Assembly: GCF_027531905.1 (NCBI RefSeq)
Contig: NZ_JAPZSU010000002.1
Coordinates: 142,163-206,162, forward strand
Direction of reading: 5' to 3'
DNA length: 64,000 nt
Source of the DNA: Flavobacterium sp.
GTDB lineage: Bacteria > Bacteroidota > Bacteroidia > Flavobacteriales > Flavobacteriaceae
Positions 38,013-45,962 of this stretch are shown here, one piece after another (the first letter of the stretch is position 1; each line of letters opens with the position of its first letter). The notes below the pieces were generated by a model, which saw only the letters and a program-made list of their open reading frames with translations, ran no database searches and was not told the DNA's origin. A program made the position numbers and the translations under genes.

Positions 38013-38608
38013 AAGTTTAAATCTAATTTGTTTTTTAGCTTTAAAAATAACAAAGCGATTCGATACGCATCTTCGGATGAAGAATTCCTGTCGCTTTTTG
38101 GAATTTTGTACAGGGTGCATAGTTCGTCAAGCGAAAATTGTCGATCAGTAATATCATTGATTTTTCTGTACATCACATCAATATCTAAGGCTTGGTTTTT
38201 TAATCTTCCGCATCCGATTTTTTCTAGAGCAGCATTGATCATTTCCACATCAAAATCAATGTGATGTCCTATCAGTATCGCATTTCCAATATAATCAACA
38301 AACATTTGAATAGCGTCTGGTTCAACCAGTTTTTTCATCTTGCTATCCACTATAAATTCATTGGGAAGTCCGTTATCGTGAAGATATTTGTATTGAAGCA
38401 ACGCCGCTTCAAAACTTTTACCGATAGCAATACTGTTGTCTTCTATGCCAAAAGAACCAATGGATAAGATAACATCTTTGTTTGGATTCATTCCTGAAGT
38501 TTCGGTTGAAAAAACGATAACATCGCTCGATTTAGCATCAAACTTAGCTAAGTAGTCTTTCCAAAAATCTGGATAATCTTTGTTTATGTTTTTTAGCCAA
38601 TCTAACAT
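38009..38608 (-). CDS. DnaQ/PolC-like 3'-5' exonuclease with altered active-site residues
   Basis: 199 residues. The DEDDh exonuclease fold is clear (VIVFSTETSGMNPNKDVILSIG, then LIGHHIDFDVEMINAAL, ALDIDVMYRKI, FSLDELCTLYKI). The first acidic site, normally D-x-E, reads S34-T-E36, and the final H-x-x-x-x-D reads N175...D180. Asp120 and Asp180 remain. With the first Asp and the His missing, the exonuclease is predicted to be weak or inactive; this rests on my hand alignment. It lies 1 base downstream of the DUF294 gene, a pairing that is common next to acs. Confidence 0.8.
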   Translation of the reverse strand: MLDWLKNINKDYPDFWKDYLAKFDAKSSDVIVFSTETSGMNPNKDVILSIGSFGIEDNSIAIGKSFEAALLQYKYLHDNGLPNEFIVDSKMKKLVEPDAIQMFVDYIGNAILIGHHIDFDVEMINAALEKIGCGRLKNQALDIDVMYRKINDITDRQFSLDELCTLYKIPKSDRNSSSEDAYRIALLFLKLKNKLDLNF

Positions 38609-38609
38609 A

Positions 38610-40526
38610 TCATGAAAATTGTGTGAGTTTGAACTTTCCTTTTATTAATTCTTCCAATTCTTTCATTGGTGCTAATGCCGCTTTTAATTTTTCTTTGTCT
38701 AATTTGGACATATCTGCTATAGAAATGTATTGTCCTGAATCATCATTTTTTAGCCCTTCGACAGTTCTGAACTTAGATAAAGTAATAAATGCATCGGCAC
38801 AATTTAAATAGATTTCTTCATTTTTAGCATCTACAATAGCCAATTGCTTAAATCTTAAGTAGGTGTTATTAATTCCTTTTAAGTTAAAATGTAACGCAAA
38901 CAATCTTGCACCATCGATTAATGGCATCAAAGCGCGAGATTTGATATCGAATTTATTTTTATTCAAAGCGTCTTCTTCCGTGATAAATTTCTTGAAAAAA
39001 GTCAAAGGCGCATTATATCGAAGCACTTCATTTCCCAAATAGTCAAAAAACAGGCTGTTGTTCTTTGCATTTTGTAACACTACATTGCCAAGAGCTTCTT
39101 CTAATTTATCATCTCCAAAAACCAATTCATAATCAAAGAAAATACTACTCATATCGTTGCTGTTTTCACCTGGAGTATTCATGCAACTATTGTATTGTTT
39201 GATCCAGTCCGACAATGATTTACACCATTGTAAGTTACTTGCCATATGATTTTGAGGGCACAAAGGATAACCTACTTTTTCTAAAGTCGCAGTAGTTTTT
39301 TTGGCTAATTTGATAAAATAATCTTTTACGTCACGATATTTGTTTGCTTCAACATCTTCAAAAACCAACATGCTATCTTGATCGGTGTACAATAATTGTT
39401 CTTTTCTACCTTGGCTTCCAAGACTTAACCAAACAAAACGAGCAGGAGGCGAACCCAAATCTAAAATGGAGAGCTCAACACTTCTTTTTATAATGGCTAA
39501 ATTAATTTCACTTGCAATATTGGCCACATGATAAAGAGGGATATTTTTATAAATTGCATTTTGAATCAAATCGGTAAGTCGTTCTCTAATTTGTTTTAAA
39601 TCCTTGGGAGCAAGAGCACGCTTGATTTCTTTAATCATTACACCAGGATTGCTAGCTTGGGCAATGATTAAGTCGTGTTCAGAGATGATTCCTTTCACTA
39701 CAGATTGAGAAGTTCCGTCTAAAGTAACACAAAGATGTGTAACATTGTGCTTTAGCATTAACAATTGCGCTTCTGCTAAAGAAACATTTTCTACTACTGT
39801 GATTACAGGTGAATCCATAATTTTGTCAATGGTATCAGTAATTAAATACCTTCCGGTCGCAACTTTAGAACGCATATCACGATCGGTAACTATACCAATT
39901 GGCAAATTATTTTCGCAAACCAAAACATTATTTACAGTTTCTTCCGTCATTAACTGAGCAATATCTTTAATAATGGTTTGCGCAGTTGTTGTTATAGGTG
40001 AATTGTTATAAGTTAAAGATTGAAAATATTGAATATCGGACTGTTGATCAGGATAAAAAACATTGTCAGAAATCAATTTACCTCCATTATTATCTTTATC
40101 ACTCGCATATCTAGAGGTTGCGGCAAAGCTTTCTAATAAAAAGTTTAAAACCAATGAATTATTTGCAACAAAAGGTCTAAATGTAGCAATCGGAATCGCG
40201 TAAATAATACTTTCTTCACGCGCTTTTGATGTCATCATGTAATTATTTTTAGCGAAAAAAGGACGCAAACCAAAAATATCACCTTGATGGCATTTATTTA
40301 ATAAAGTTTCCTCAGCATCATATATTACTGATAAATTGATAGTACCAGATGCAACAACGTAAAAACATTCATGCAAACTATCATTAATTTGAAATAACGT
40401 TTGGTGTTTTTCAAGAGGGATGACTCTAATACTAGAGGCAATCTCAGAAAGTTCATTAAGCGTTAAATTATTAAAAGGTGGATATTCTTTTAAGAAGTCG
40501 GCGATGCGTTCAGCTATTGTATTCAT
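38610..40526 (-). CDS. cNMP-binding / CBS pair / DUF294 nucleotidyltransferase-like protein
   Basis: 638 residues. Residues 10-140 are a cyclic-nucleotide-binding (Crp-like) domain (IPLEKHQTLFQINDSLHECFYVV). About 165-295 are two CBS motifs (PIGIVTDRDMRSKVA, TVVENVSLAEAQLLMLKHNV, VKGIISEHDLI). About 320-450 are a DUF294 nucleotidyltransferase-like domain with GSQGRKEQLLYTDQDSML, which keeps the G-S-x-G-R and D-x-D motifs. The rest is the DUF294 C-terminal helical domain. Such proteins are thought to sense nucleotides and regulate acetate metabolism or protein uridylylation, unproven here. Co-transcribed with the exonuclease. Confidence 0.88.
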   Translation of the reverse strand: MNTIAERIADFLKEYPPFNNLTLNELSEIASSIRVIPLEKHQTLFQINDSLHECFYVVASGTINLSVIYDAEETLLNKCHQGDIFGLRPFFAKNNYMMTSKAREESIIYAIPIATFRPFVANNSLVLNFLLESFAATSRYASDKDNNGGKLISDNVFYPDQQSDIQYFQSLTYNNSPITTTAQTIIKDIAQLMTEETVNNVLVCENNLPIGIVTDRDMRSKVATGRYLITDTIDKIMDSPVITVVENVSLAEAQLLMLKHNVTHLCVTLDGTSQSVVKGIISEHDLIIAQASNPGVMIKEIKRALAPKDLKQIRERLTDLIQNAIYKNIPLYHVANIASEINLAIIKRSVELSILDLGSPPARFVWLSLGSQGRKEQLLYTDQDSMLVFEDVEANKYRDVKDYFIKLAKKTTATLEKVGYPLCPQNHMASNLQWCKSLSDWIKQYNSCMNTPGENSNDMSSIFFDYELVFGDDKLEEALGNVVLQNAKNNSLFFDYLGNEVLRYNAPLTFFKKFITEEDALNKNKFDIKSRALMPLIDGARLFALHFNLKGINNTYLRFKQLAIVDAKNEEIYLNCADAFITLSKFRTVEGLKNDDSGQYISIADMSKLDKEKLKAALAPMKELEELIKGKFKLTQFS

Positions 40527-40632
40527 ATCACAAAGATAGGTTAGTAACTTTCGTAAAAATAGTAAAATTGGGTAAAATAAAATAATGCGTTTTTTAGAAT
40601 TACGAATTAGAATTGAGATATTTTGATATAAA

Positions 40633-40667
40633 AATAGGAGAGAATCTTTATAGTTTTCTCTCCTATT
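40633..40667 (-). terminator. Terminator of the terC gene
   Basis: Perfect 12-bp stem aataggagagaa (40633-40644) / ttctctcctatt (40656-40667), followed on the minus strand by a T-run. It lies about 53 bases after the terC stop. Confidence 0.8.
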
Positions 40668-40719
40668 CCAAATAATAGCTGTATATATTGAAATTAAATT
40701 ATTTTCAAATTTTTATAGT

Positions 40720-41487
40720 TTACTTTTTTTTGGTTTTCATATTCAATATTTCAACGAATAAAGAAAATGAAATGGCAAAGTACAAATAACCTTTGGGTAC
40801 TGGCGTGACATGACTTCCAAAAATTGAAGCATTGGATAAATGGGCACTTTCTGTCAACAACATAAAGCCAATCAAGATTAAAAAGGATAATCCTAAAATT
40901 TGGATAGAAGGATGTTTGTTTACAAAATTACCTACCGGAACAGCAAATTGCATCATGATGAAAACCGATACAATTACAGCAGTTATCATGATGTAAATGG
41001 CTCCAGGAACGCCATTGGTCATCCCAACCGCAGTAAGAATACTATCGAAAGAAAAGACCAAATCGATCATGATAATTTGAAGAATAACACTTCGGAAAGA
41101 TTTGGTAGCAGCTTTACCTAATTCTTTTTCTTCATGACCTTTTTCGTCTACTTTTTCGCGGATTTCATTGGTACTTTTATAAATTAAGAACAATCCACCC
41201 AAAAGCAAAATGATACTTTGTCCTGTAATTCCGGCTTGCAACCATCCCCAGTCAATAGTAAGCCAAGGTTTTTTCATTTGTATCAACAAATTGATTCCAA
41301 ATAATAAAGCGATTCGCATGAACATGGCCAAAAACATTCCGATTTTGGTAGCTTTTTTGCGTTTTTCTTCGGGTAATTTTCCAGTGGCAATCGAAATAAA
41401 AATTATGTTGTCTATCCCTAAAACAATTTCAAGAAATGTCAAGGTTAATAAGGCAATCCATGCATCAGGATTCAGAAATACTCCCAT
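40720..41487 (-). CDS. TerC family integral membrane protein
   Basis: 255 residues with about seven hydrophobic segments. TerC signatures are visible: ALLTLTFLEIVLGIDNIIFIS (about 13-33) and MIDLVFSFDSILTAVGM (about 140-156), each with the paired acidic residues in the membrane that may bind metal. The family includes TerC (tellurite resistance) and manganese exporters such as Alx/MeeF. The loop between helices is rich in Lys and Glu. Stands alone, with a terminator after it. A role in manganese handling is likely from the family but not shown. Confidence 0.85.
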   Translation of the reverse strand: MGVFLNPDAWIALLTLTFLEIVLGIDNIIFISIATGKLPEEKRKKATKIGMFLAMFMRIALLFGINLLIQMKKPWLTIDWGWLQAGITGQSIILLLGGLFLIYKSTNEIREKVDEKGHEEKELGKAATKSFRSVILQIIMIDLVFSFDSILTAVGMTNGVPGAIYIMITAVIVSVFIMMQFAVPVGNFVNKHPSIQILGLSFLILIGFMLLTESAHLSNASIFGSHVTPVPKGYLYFAISFSLFVEILNMKTKKK

Positions 41488-41530
41488 TTGGGTTTTGTTA
41501 AAAGTTAAGATTTACTTTTTTAATTAAGCA

Positions 41531-41899
41531 CTAAAGTTTAGTAACGGTACCTGTTTGTTTGGCATCCGATCCAATCATTCCAAATTCGAAGGTGTAGGAA
41601 TTAGCTGTTGTGGTTAAAATTTTCATTTGTATGGCTTTTTCTTCAGCCATGTTTTTTGGGTGTTTTTTTTGTAAAACATACTCGCAATCGTTGACCCAAC
41701 GAATCGTTGCTGTATCTGTTTTTCCTTCAAAAGTTTCAATTTCGATGCTGTCTTTGCGTTCAAAAAAGGTTATTTTTTTGACACCATTTACTTCGTATTC
41801 AAATTTGAATTTTCCGGTTTTAAAATCGGAGCATTTGCGGTCTACATTATAACAGGAAATCAAAAGTAAAAGTGGTGAGAGGTAAAATATTTTTTTCAT
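41531..41899 (-). CDS. Small lipoprotein of unknown function
   Basis: 122 residues. A signal peptide ends in the lipobox LLLISC (Cys16). The mature part is a compact beta-rich domain (KFKFEYEVNGVKKITFFERKD, EIETFEGKTDTATIRWVNDCEYVL) resembling small lipocalin-like proteins of Bacteroidetes. Three Cys remain, of which two (CSD and DCEY) could form a disulfide. It follows the pentapeptide-repeat gene by 14 bases on the same strand. Confidence 0.75.
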   Translation of the reverse strand: MKKIFYLSPLLLLISCYNVDRKCSDFKTGKFKFEYEVNGVKKITFFERKDSIEIETFEGKTDTATIRWVNDCEYVLQKKHPKNMAEEKAIQMKILTTTANSYTFEFGMIGSDAKQTGTVTKL

Positions 41900-41913
41900 G
41901 TGTAGTTCTATTA

Positions 41914-42486
41914 TTATTCAATTTTAATATCGTATTTATCCAAAAGGCCTACGATTCCTTGTGTTGTAAATTTAGCTTTTTTCATCGGATTGAATTCTGG
42001 GTCGATGTTGTAATTGTAGGCGGTTCTAAAATCGGCTCCTGCCAATTGAGTATCATTAAAAATCGCACGGTCAAGATTGCAATTATCAAACACACTATTG
42101 TTCAGTTGTGTCCCAATGAAAGTTACTTCTTTTAGCGAACATCCTGAAAATTGGGTTTTAGGCATTTTTTTATTAGCAAAAGAAGCGTAATCCAACACAC
42201 TATCTTGAAAACCCACATCGAATAAAAAATCATCGCATCCTTGAAATTGAATGCCCAAGAGTTTACAGTTTTTGAAACGAACGGTTTTTAAGCTACTGCC
42301 AGCAAGTTGCACCATAGATAAATTGCAGTCTATAAACTCGCAGTCCATAAAGGTATTGTTGCAAAAATAACTATTGGAGAAATCACAGTTTTTAAAAACG
42401 CAATCTTCAAACTCGCGATGGTTTATTTTTTGATCAACAGCAATGACTTTTTCGAAGGTTTTTTGAACGTTAATTAGGTTTTCCAT
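41914..42486 (-). CDS. Pentapeptide repeat protein
   Basis: 190 residues. Most of the chain has the A(D/N)LXX-type pentapeptide periodicity with Phe, Leu or Cys at the inward positions (FEDCVFKNCDFSNSYF, MDCEFIDCNLSMVQLAG, FDNCNLDRAIFNDTQLAGAD), which forms a right-handed quadrilateral beta-helix. It is close to the plasmid-type Qnr-like or McbG-like length, but gyrase protection cannot be claimed. Its start overlaps the last 13 bases of the broken toxin gene. Confidence 0.88.
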   Translation of the reverse strand: MENLINVQKTFEKVIAVDQKINHREFEDCVFKNCDFSNSYFCNNTFMDCEFIDCNLSMVQLAGSSLKTVRFKNCKLLGIQFQGCDDFLFDVGFQDSVLDYASFANKKMPKTQFSGCSLKEVTFIGTQLNNSVFDNCNLDRAIFNDTQLAGADFRTAYNYNIDPEFNPMKKAKFTTQGIVGLLDKYDIKIE

Positions 42487-42788
42487 GGCAATTTTTTAGA
42501 TTTTCTGGCAGTATGTCTTATCCGAAGAATTTGAATGGTTGAGTCGGATATTCTATATGAAATGCTGTAATCATAAATGTAATATACTCTAAAGGTTCCG
42601 TCGTTGTTAACTTTGTTGCTGTCGAGTTTGTAAATTTCGGGTTGAGTTTTTAAAATTTCAGTACTGTCAAAAATGGTTGCAATTACTTTATCTGCAATTT
42701 GAATCGATTTACTTTCAAAGAAAATGTAAAAATGGATATCCTCTAATTGTTCTAAAGCATTTTTTGACTAGATTATTTCCTTCCCCAT
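42474..42788 (-). pseudogene. RelE/ParE-type toxin gene interrupted by an in-frame TAG
   Basis: Reading from an ATG at 42788, which overlaps the end of the antitoxin gene, gives M-G-K-E-I-I, then TAG (42770-42768), then SKNALEQLEDIHFYIFFESK and on to ...RHTARKSKKLPWKT and a stop at 42474. The 97 codons after the TAG read as a complete RelE/ParE fold (FRVYYIYDYSISYRI, IQILRIRHTAR). In this family the residue before S-K/P-x-A is commonly Trp, so a TGG to TAG change is the simplest explanation. There is no other in-frame start early in the gene. The product is probably lost unless the stop is read through. Confidence 0.75.
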
Positions 42789-43012
42789 TTTTTTGAAAGA
42801 TTTTTCGCCTCGTCTTGAGTGTAGTATGCACCATCATTGATGCTTTTTAAAGCGGCATCAATATCTGCATTGTATTCAGCTGCAGTAGCTTCTTTGGAAG
42901 TGTTGATTGTTTCTAAAAGGCGTTTTATTTTTTCAATAAAATTAAGGTCGTTTACCTTATCGATTTCTTGATGAATCCAGTTTATGTCAGCACGAATATC
43001 CATGTGATACAA
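42773..43012 (-). CDS. Antitoxin of the RelE/ParE pair
   Basis: 79 residues, acidic, helical, with the layout of short Bacteroidetes addiction-module antitoxins: INWIHQEIDKVNDLNFIEKI, KRLLETIN and a C-terminal YTQDEAKNLSKKWGRK tail that would wrap the toxin. An ATG 9 bases further in (43003) is an equally good start. Intact, while the toxin gene just downstream, overlapping by 16 bases, carries an in-frame stop. Confidence 0.75.
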   Translation of the reverse strand: MYHMDIRADINWIHQEIDKVNDLNFIEKIKRLLETINTSKEATAAEYNADIDAALKSINDGAYYTQDEAKNLSKKWGRK

Positions 43013-43092
43013 TTTTTGTAAATATACAATTTATCTTTATTATTCAGTATTTTGAGAAAGCCCCCTTTTTTTTATGTAAGACACTAACTTCT

Positions 43093-43314
43093 TCAATCGT
43101 TGAATAAAGCTTTCATAATCCATCTAAGGCCTGTAAACATTAAATACATAGCGCCCAAACACGCTGTAATTCCTACCGCAAGCACCAAATAATGCCAATT
43201 CGTATGTTGATTCATAAAGGCGTTATAAATGATAGACGGCCCTAGGAAGAGTAAGGGTAAAGCTCCCGATAAATATTTGATTCCCTTGGATAAAAAGTCT
43301 TTGTTGGTCGCCAT
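43093..43314 (-). CDS. DUF6095-like small membrane protein
   Basis: 73 residues with two hydrophobic segments (YLSGALPLLFLGPSIIY and YLVLAVGITACLGAMYLMFTG) joined by a short polar loop (NQHTNW). It resembles the DUF6095 family of flavobacteria, recalled by sequence pattern. It starts 13 bases after the murQ stop on the same strand and is probably co-transcribed with it. Function unknown. Confidence 0.75.
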   Translation of the reverse strand: MATNKDFLSKGIKYLSGALPLLFLGPSIIYNAFMNQHTNWHYLVLAVGITACLGAMYLMFTGLRWIMKALFND

Positions 43315-43327
43315 TTAAAGTTGTATT

Positions 43328-44152
43328 TTAAAAGTTTAATTGGAGGTTAGCGTTATCCACTGCTTTTCGAACACTTCCATATTTTTCCAATAATTCGGAT
43401 GCTTTTTCGTAAGAAACAGGGATCTCTTCCATAATCATTTTAACGCCGCGATCTACTAATTTAGCATTACTCAATTGCATATCGACCATTTTGTTGCCTT
43501 TTACTTTGCCTAGCTGAATCATAGTAGCTGTCGAAATCATGTTAAGGACTAATTTTTGAGCGGTACCCGCTTTCATTCTGGAACTTCCAGTTATAAATTC
43601 TGGTCCCACTATAACTTCAATCGGAAATTTGGCAGTTTGTGACAATGGACTTCCAGCGTTGCAGGAAATGCTTCCTGTACTGATGTGGTTTTCATTGCAG
43701 GCTTTTAAACCGCCAATTACATAAGGAGTTGTGCCAGAAGCAGCAATACCAATAACCACATCGTTTTCGTTAATATTATGTTGTTTTAGATCTAACCAAG
43801 CTTGTTCTGCGTCATCTTCGGCATTTTCTACGGCTCTTCGAATGGCTTTGTCACCACCCGCTATGATGCCTACAACTAAATCAAAAGGAACGCCAAAAGT
43901 AGGTGGACATTCTGAAGCATCGACCACACCTAATCGTCCTGAAGTTCCTGCGCCGATATAAAAAAGGCGTCCTCCTAGTTTCATTTTAGCTACAATTTCG
44001 TTAATTAAGTTTTCGATTTGAGGTTGTGCTTTTGCAACCGCTAAAGGGACTGTTTGATCTTCTTGATTGATATTGTGTAGCAATTCCTGAATGGACATTT
44101 TTTCTAAATGTTCGTATTTTGAGGATTGTTCGGTTGTTCTAGTGAAGCTCAT
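43328..44152 (-). CDS. murQ: N-acetylmuramic acid 6-phosphate etherase
   Basis: 274 residues, slightly shorter than E. coli MurQ (about 300). The SIS domain shows LFYIGAGTSGRLGVVDASECPPTFG (about 63-87) with the phosphosugar loop and the catalytic Glu region, GIAASGTTPYVIGGLKA and EFITGSSRMKAGTAQK. It cleaves the lactyl ether of MurNAc-6-P to give GlcNAc-6-P in peptidoglycan recycling. The partner kinase and phosphotransferase genes are not nearby. Confidence 0.94.
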   Translation of the reverse strand: MSFTRTTEQSSKYEHLEKMSIQELLHNINQEDQTVPLAVAKAQPQIENLINEIVAKMKLGGRLFYIGAGTSGRLGVVDASECPPTFGVPFDLVVGIIAGGDKAIRRAVENAEDDAEQAWLDLKQHNINENDVVIGIAASGTTPYVIGGLKACNENHISTGSISCNAGSPLSQTAKFPIEVIVGPEFITGSSRMKAGTAQKLVLNMISTATMIQLGKVKGNKMVDMQLSNAKLVDRGVKMIMEEIPVSYEKASELLEKYGSVRKAVDNANLQLNF

Positions 44153-44270
44153 AATGAAATAAAACTTTTTTATGTAAAAATAAGGATTTAATGAATACCA
44201 TTTTCTTTTGCGTGAGGGATTACTTCACTATACATATATTTGCTTAGGTGTTCAGTGAATTCATTTGCAG

Positions 44271-44372
44271 CAAGCTACCGAAGTAGCGCGGAATGCCCGA
44301 CCGCATGCAGTAAAGGGGCTTTATAAACGGTGCTATAAATAAGCCCCTTTGCTGCATGGGGGCACGCCCAAA
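44271..44372 (-). repeat. GC-rich palindromic repeat, copy D
   Basis: On the minus strand: gggcgtgccccc, a long hairpin (catgcagcaaaggggctt 44358-44341 with aagccccttt-actgcatg 44321-44304), then ggtcgggcattccgc and a small hairpin (44274-44287, gctac/gtagc). The flanking words gggcgtgcccc and gtcgggc..tccgc are shared with copies A-C. It lies between murQ and the ZIP gene. Confidence 0.65.
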
Positions 44373-44380
44373 TTATCATT

Positions 44381-45049
44381 TTAAATAAAAAAACCTAGGG
44401 CGATTCCCAGAATAATCATTGATATTTTGGCTACGTTGAATTTGTGTCCTTCGCTACTTTCGAAAATGATGGTAGAGGAGATGTGAAACAGAATTCCTAT
44501 GACAATGGCTGTTATTTCGGTTGTATATTGTTGTAAATCTGGTAAAAAATCAGCAGCTAACGTTCCTAGGGGTGTCATCATGGCAAATGTCACCATAAAA
44601 ATTAAAATAGCTATTCGGTTGAGTTGTGCTTGTACGAAAAAGGTTGTCAAAATTATGGCAATAGGTAGATGATGAATAGCAATTCCGATGGCTAAGTCAT
44701 GATGATGTCCTACAGGAAACCCTTCTAAAAAAGCGTGTATGCAAAGACTAATAAACAATAACCAAGGTATTTGACTCATTTTGTCATGACCATGTACGTG
44801 ACCGTGTTCAGCTCCTTTAGAAAAGAATTCTAAAATTATTTGGAACAAAATCCCCATCATGATATAAATACCAATGGTCTCGTTTTTGGTCGCATAGACC
44901 TCTGGCAAAAGATGGATTACGGTGATGGATAACAAAAACGAACCACTAAAAGCCAATAAAAGTTTTAAATTGGTTTTCTTTTTGGGTTTGAATACTAATG
45001 CCAAGACATACCCTAGGATTACTGCGATTAAAGGCAAGAGGTAATTCAT
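44381..45049 (-). CDS. ZIP family divalent metal transporter
   Basis: 222 residues with about eight hydrophobic segments. The ZIP signature is visible: HAFLEGFPVGHHHDLAIGIAIHHLPIAIILT (about 96-126), the metal-coordinating HxxxE/HHxPE-like stretch of helices 4 and 5. A His-rich loop (GAEHGHVHGHDKM) lies before it. ZIP proteins bring zinc, iron or manganese into the cytoplasm. It stands upstream of a GC-rich repeat and murQ; no metal regulator is seen nearby. Confidence 0.85.
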   Translation of the reverse strand: MNYLLPLIAVILGYVLALVFKPKKKTNLKLLLAFSGSFLLSITVIHLLPEVYATKNETIGIYIMMGILFQIILEFFSKGAEHGHVHGHDKMSQIPWLLFISLCIHAFLEGFPVGHHHDLAIGIAIHHLPIAIILTTFFVQAQLNRIAILIFMVTFAMMTPLGTLAADFLPDLQQYTTEITAIVIGILFHISSTIIFESSEGHKFNVAKISMIILGIALGFFI

Positions 45050-45086
45050 TTTTTGGGGTTTAAAGTTTAAGGTTTGGATGTTTAAT

Positions 45087-45851
45087 TTATTTGAAAATCA
45101 TGATTAAACGTTCGCTATCGGTTTTGTGGAATTTTTTTAGCTTGTAATCGCCAAAAATATCCAACAAATATATGCCCGCTTCATCCATTAAATCTTGGAA
45201 ATCTTTTAAACTAAAAGCTCTTACTTTTTCGGTGAAATGAAAATGTTGTCCTTGGTCTTCAAAGCTAATTTCTTTGTAAATATGTCCTTCTTTTACATAT
45301 CGTTTGATATGAAAATCGATTTGGTCTACCGTTTTAACTTCTTCGGGAACTAGGGTTTCAATGACTTGATTCACATTCATAAAATCGATTACAGCAAATC
45401 CGGTTTCAGTTAAACTTTCTTTAATGGCAATCAAGGTTTTTAGATTATCGGCTTCGTCTTCAAAATAGCCAAAACTGGTAAATAAATTGAAAATAGCGTC
45501 AAATTTTTCTTCAAAAGGTTCGCGCATGTCATGCACTTTGAAGGATAGATGGGTGTTGCTGTTTTTGCTCGCTTCGGCAATGCTGTTCTCTGACAAATCG
45601 GCTCCCAAAACGGTGTAGCCCAATTGACTTAAGTAGATGGCGTGTCTCCCTTTGCCACAGGCCAAATCTAAAACTTTTGCTTTTTCAGGTAAGTTGAGAT
45701 AGTGCGTCAAATTATCCATAAAAATTTGTGCCTCTCGATAATTACGTTCTTTATAAAGGATGTGATAGTAAGGAGTATCAAACCAAGAGGTAAACCAATT
45801 TTTGGTCGATTGCTCAGGATTTTTCAAAGTGGGTTTATGGTCTTCGGACAT
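45087..45851 (-). CDS. Class I SAM-dependent methyltransferase
   Basis: 254 residues. The SAM-binding motif is KVLDLACGKGRHAIYLSQLG (about 58-77), followed by VLGADLSENSIAEA and FDAIFNLFTSFGYFED, typical of the family related to small-molecule or tRNA methyltransferases. The substrate is unknown. Divergent from the THUMP methyltransferase, with a 111-base shared upstream region. Confidence 0.82.
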   Translation of the reverse strand: MSEDHKPTLKNPEQSTKNWFTSWFDTPYYHILYKERNYREAQIFMDNLTHYLNLPEKAKVLDLACGKGRHAIYLSQLGYTVLGADLSENSIAEASKNSNTHLSFKVHDMREPFEEKFDAIFNLFTSFGYFEDEADNLKTLIAIKESLTETGFAVIDFMNVNQVIETLVPEEVKTVDQIDFHIKRYVKEGHIYKEISFEDQGQHFHFTEKVRAFSLKDFQDLMDEAGIYLLDIFGDYKLKKFHKTDSERLIMIFK

Positions 45852-45962
45852 TTATTCGTTTTCATTTAATTTAAGTCCGGCAAATTTAGTGTATTTTTGC
45901 AGAAAATATACTATTTCAAACCGTTTGGAATTTGGAATTTAATAATTGGAATATAGCATAGG

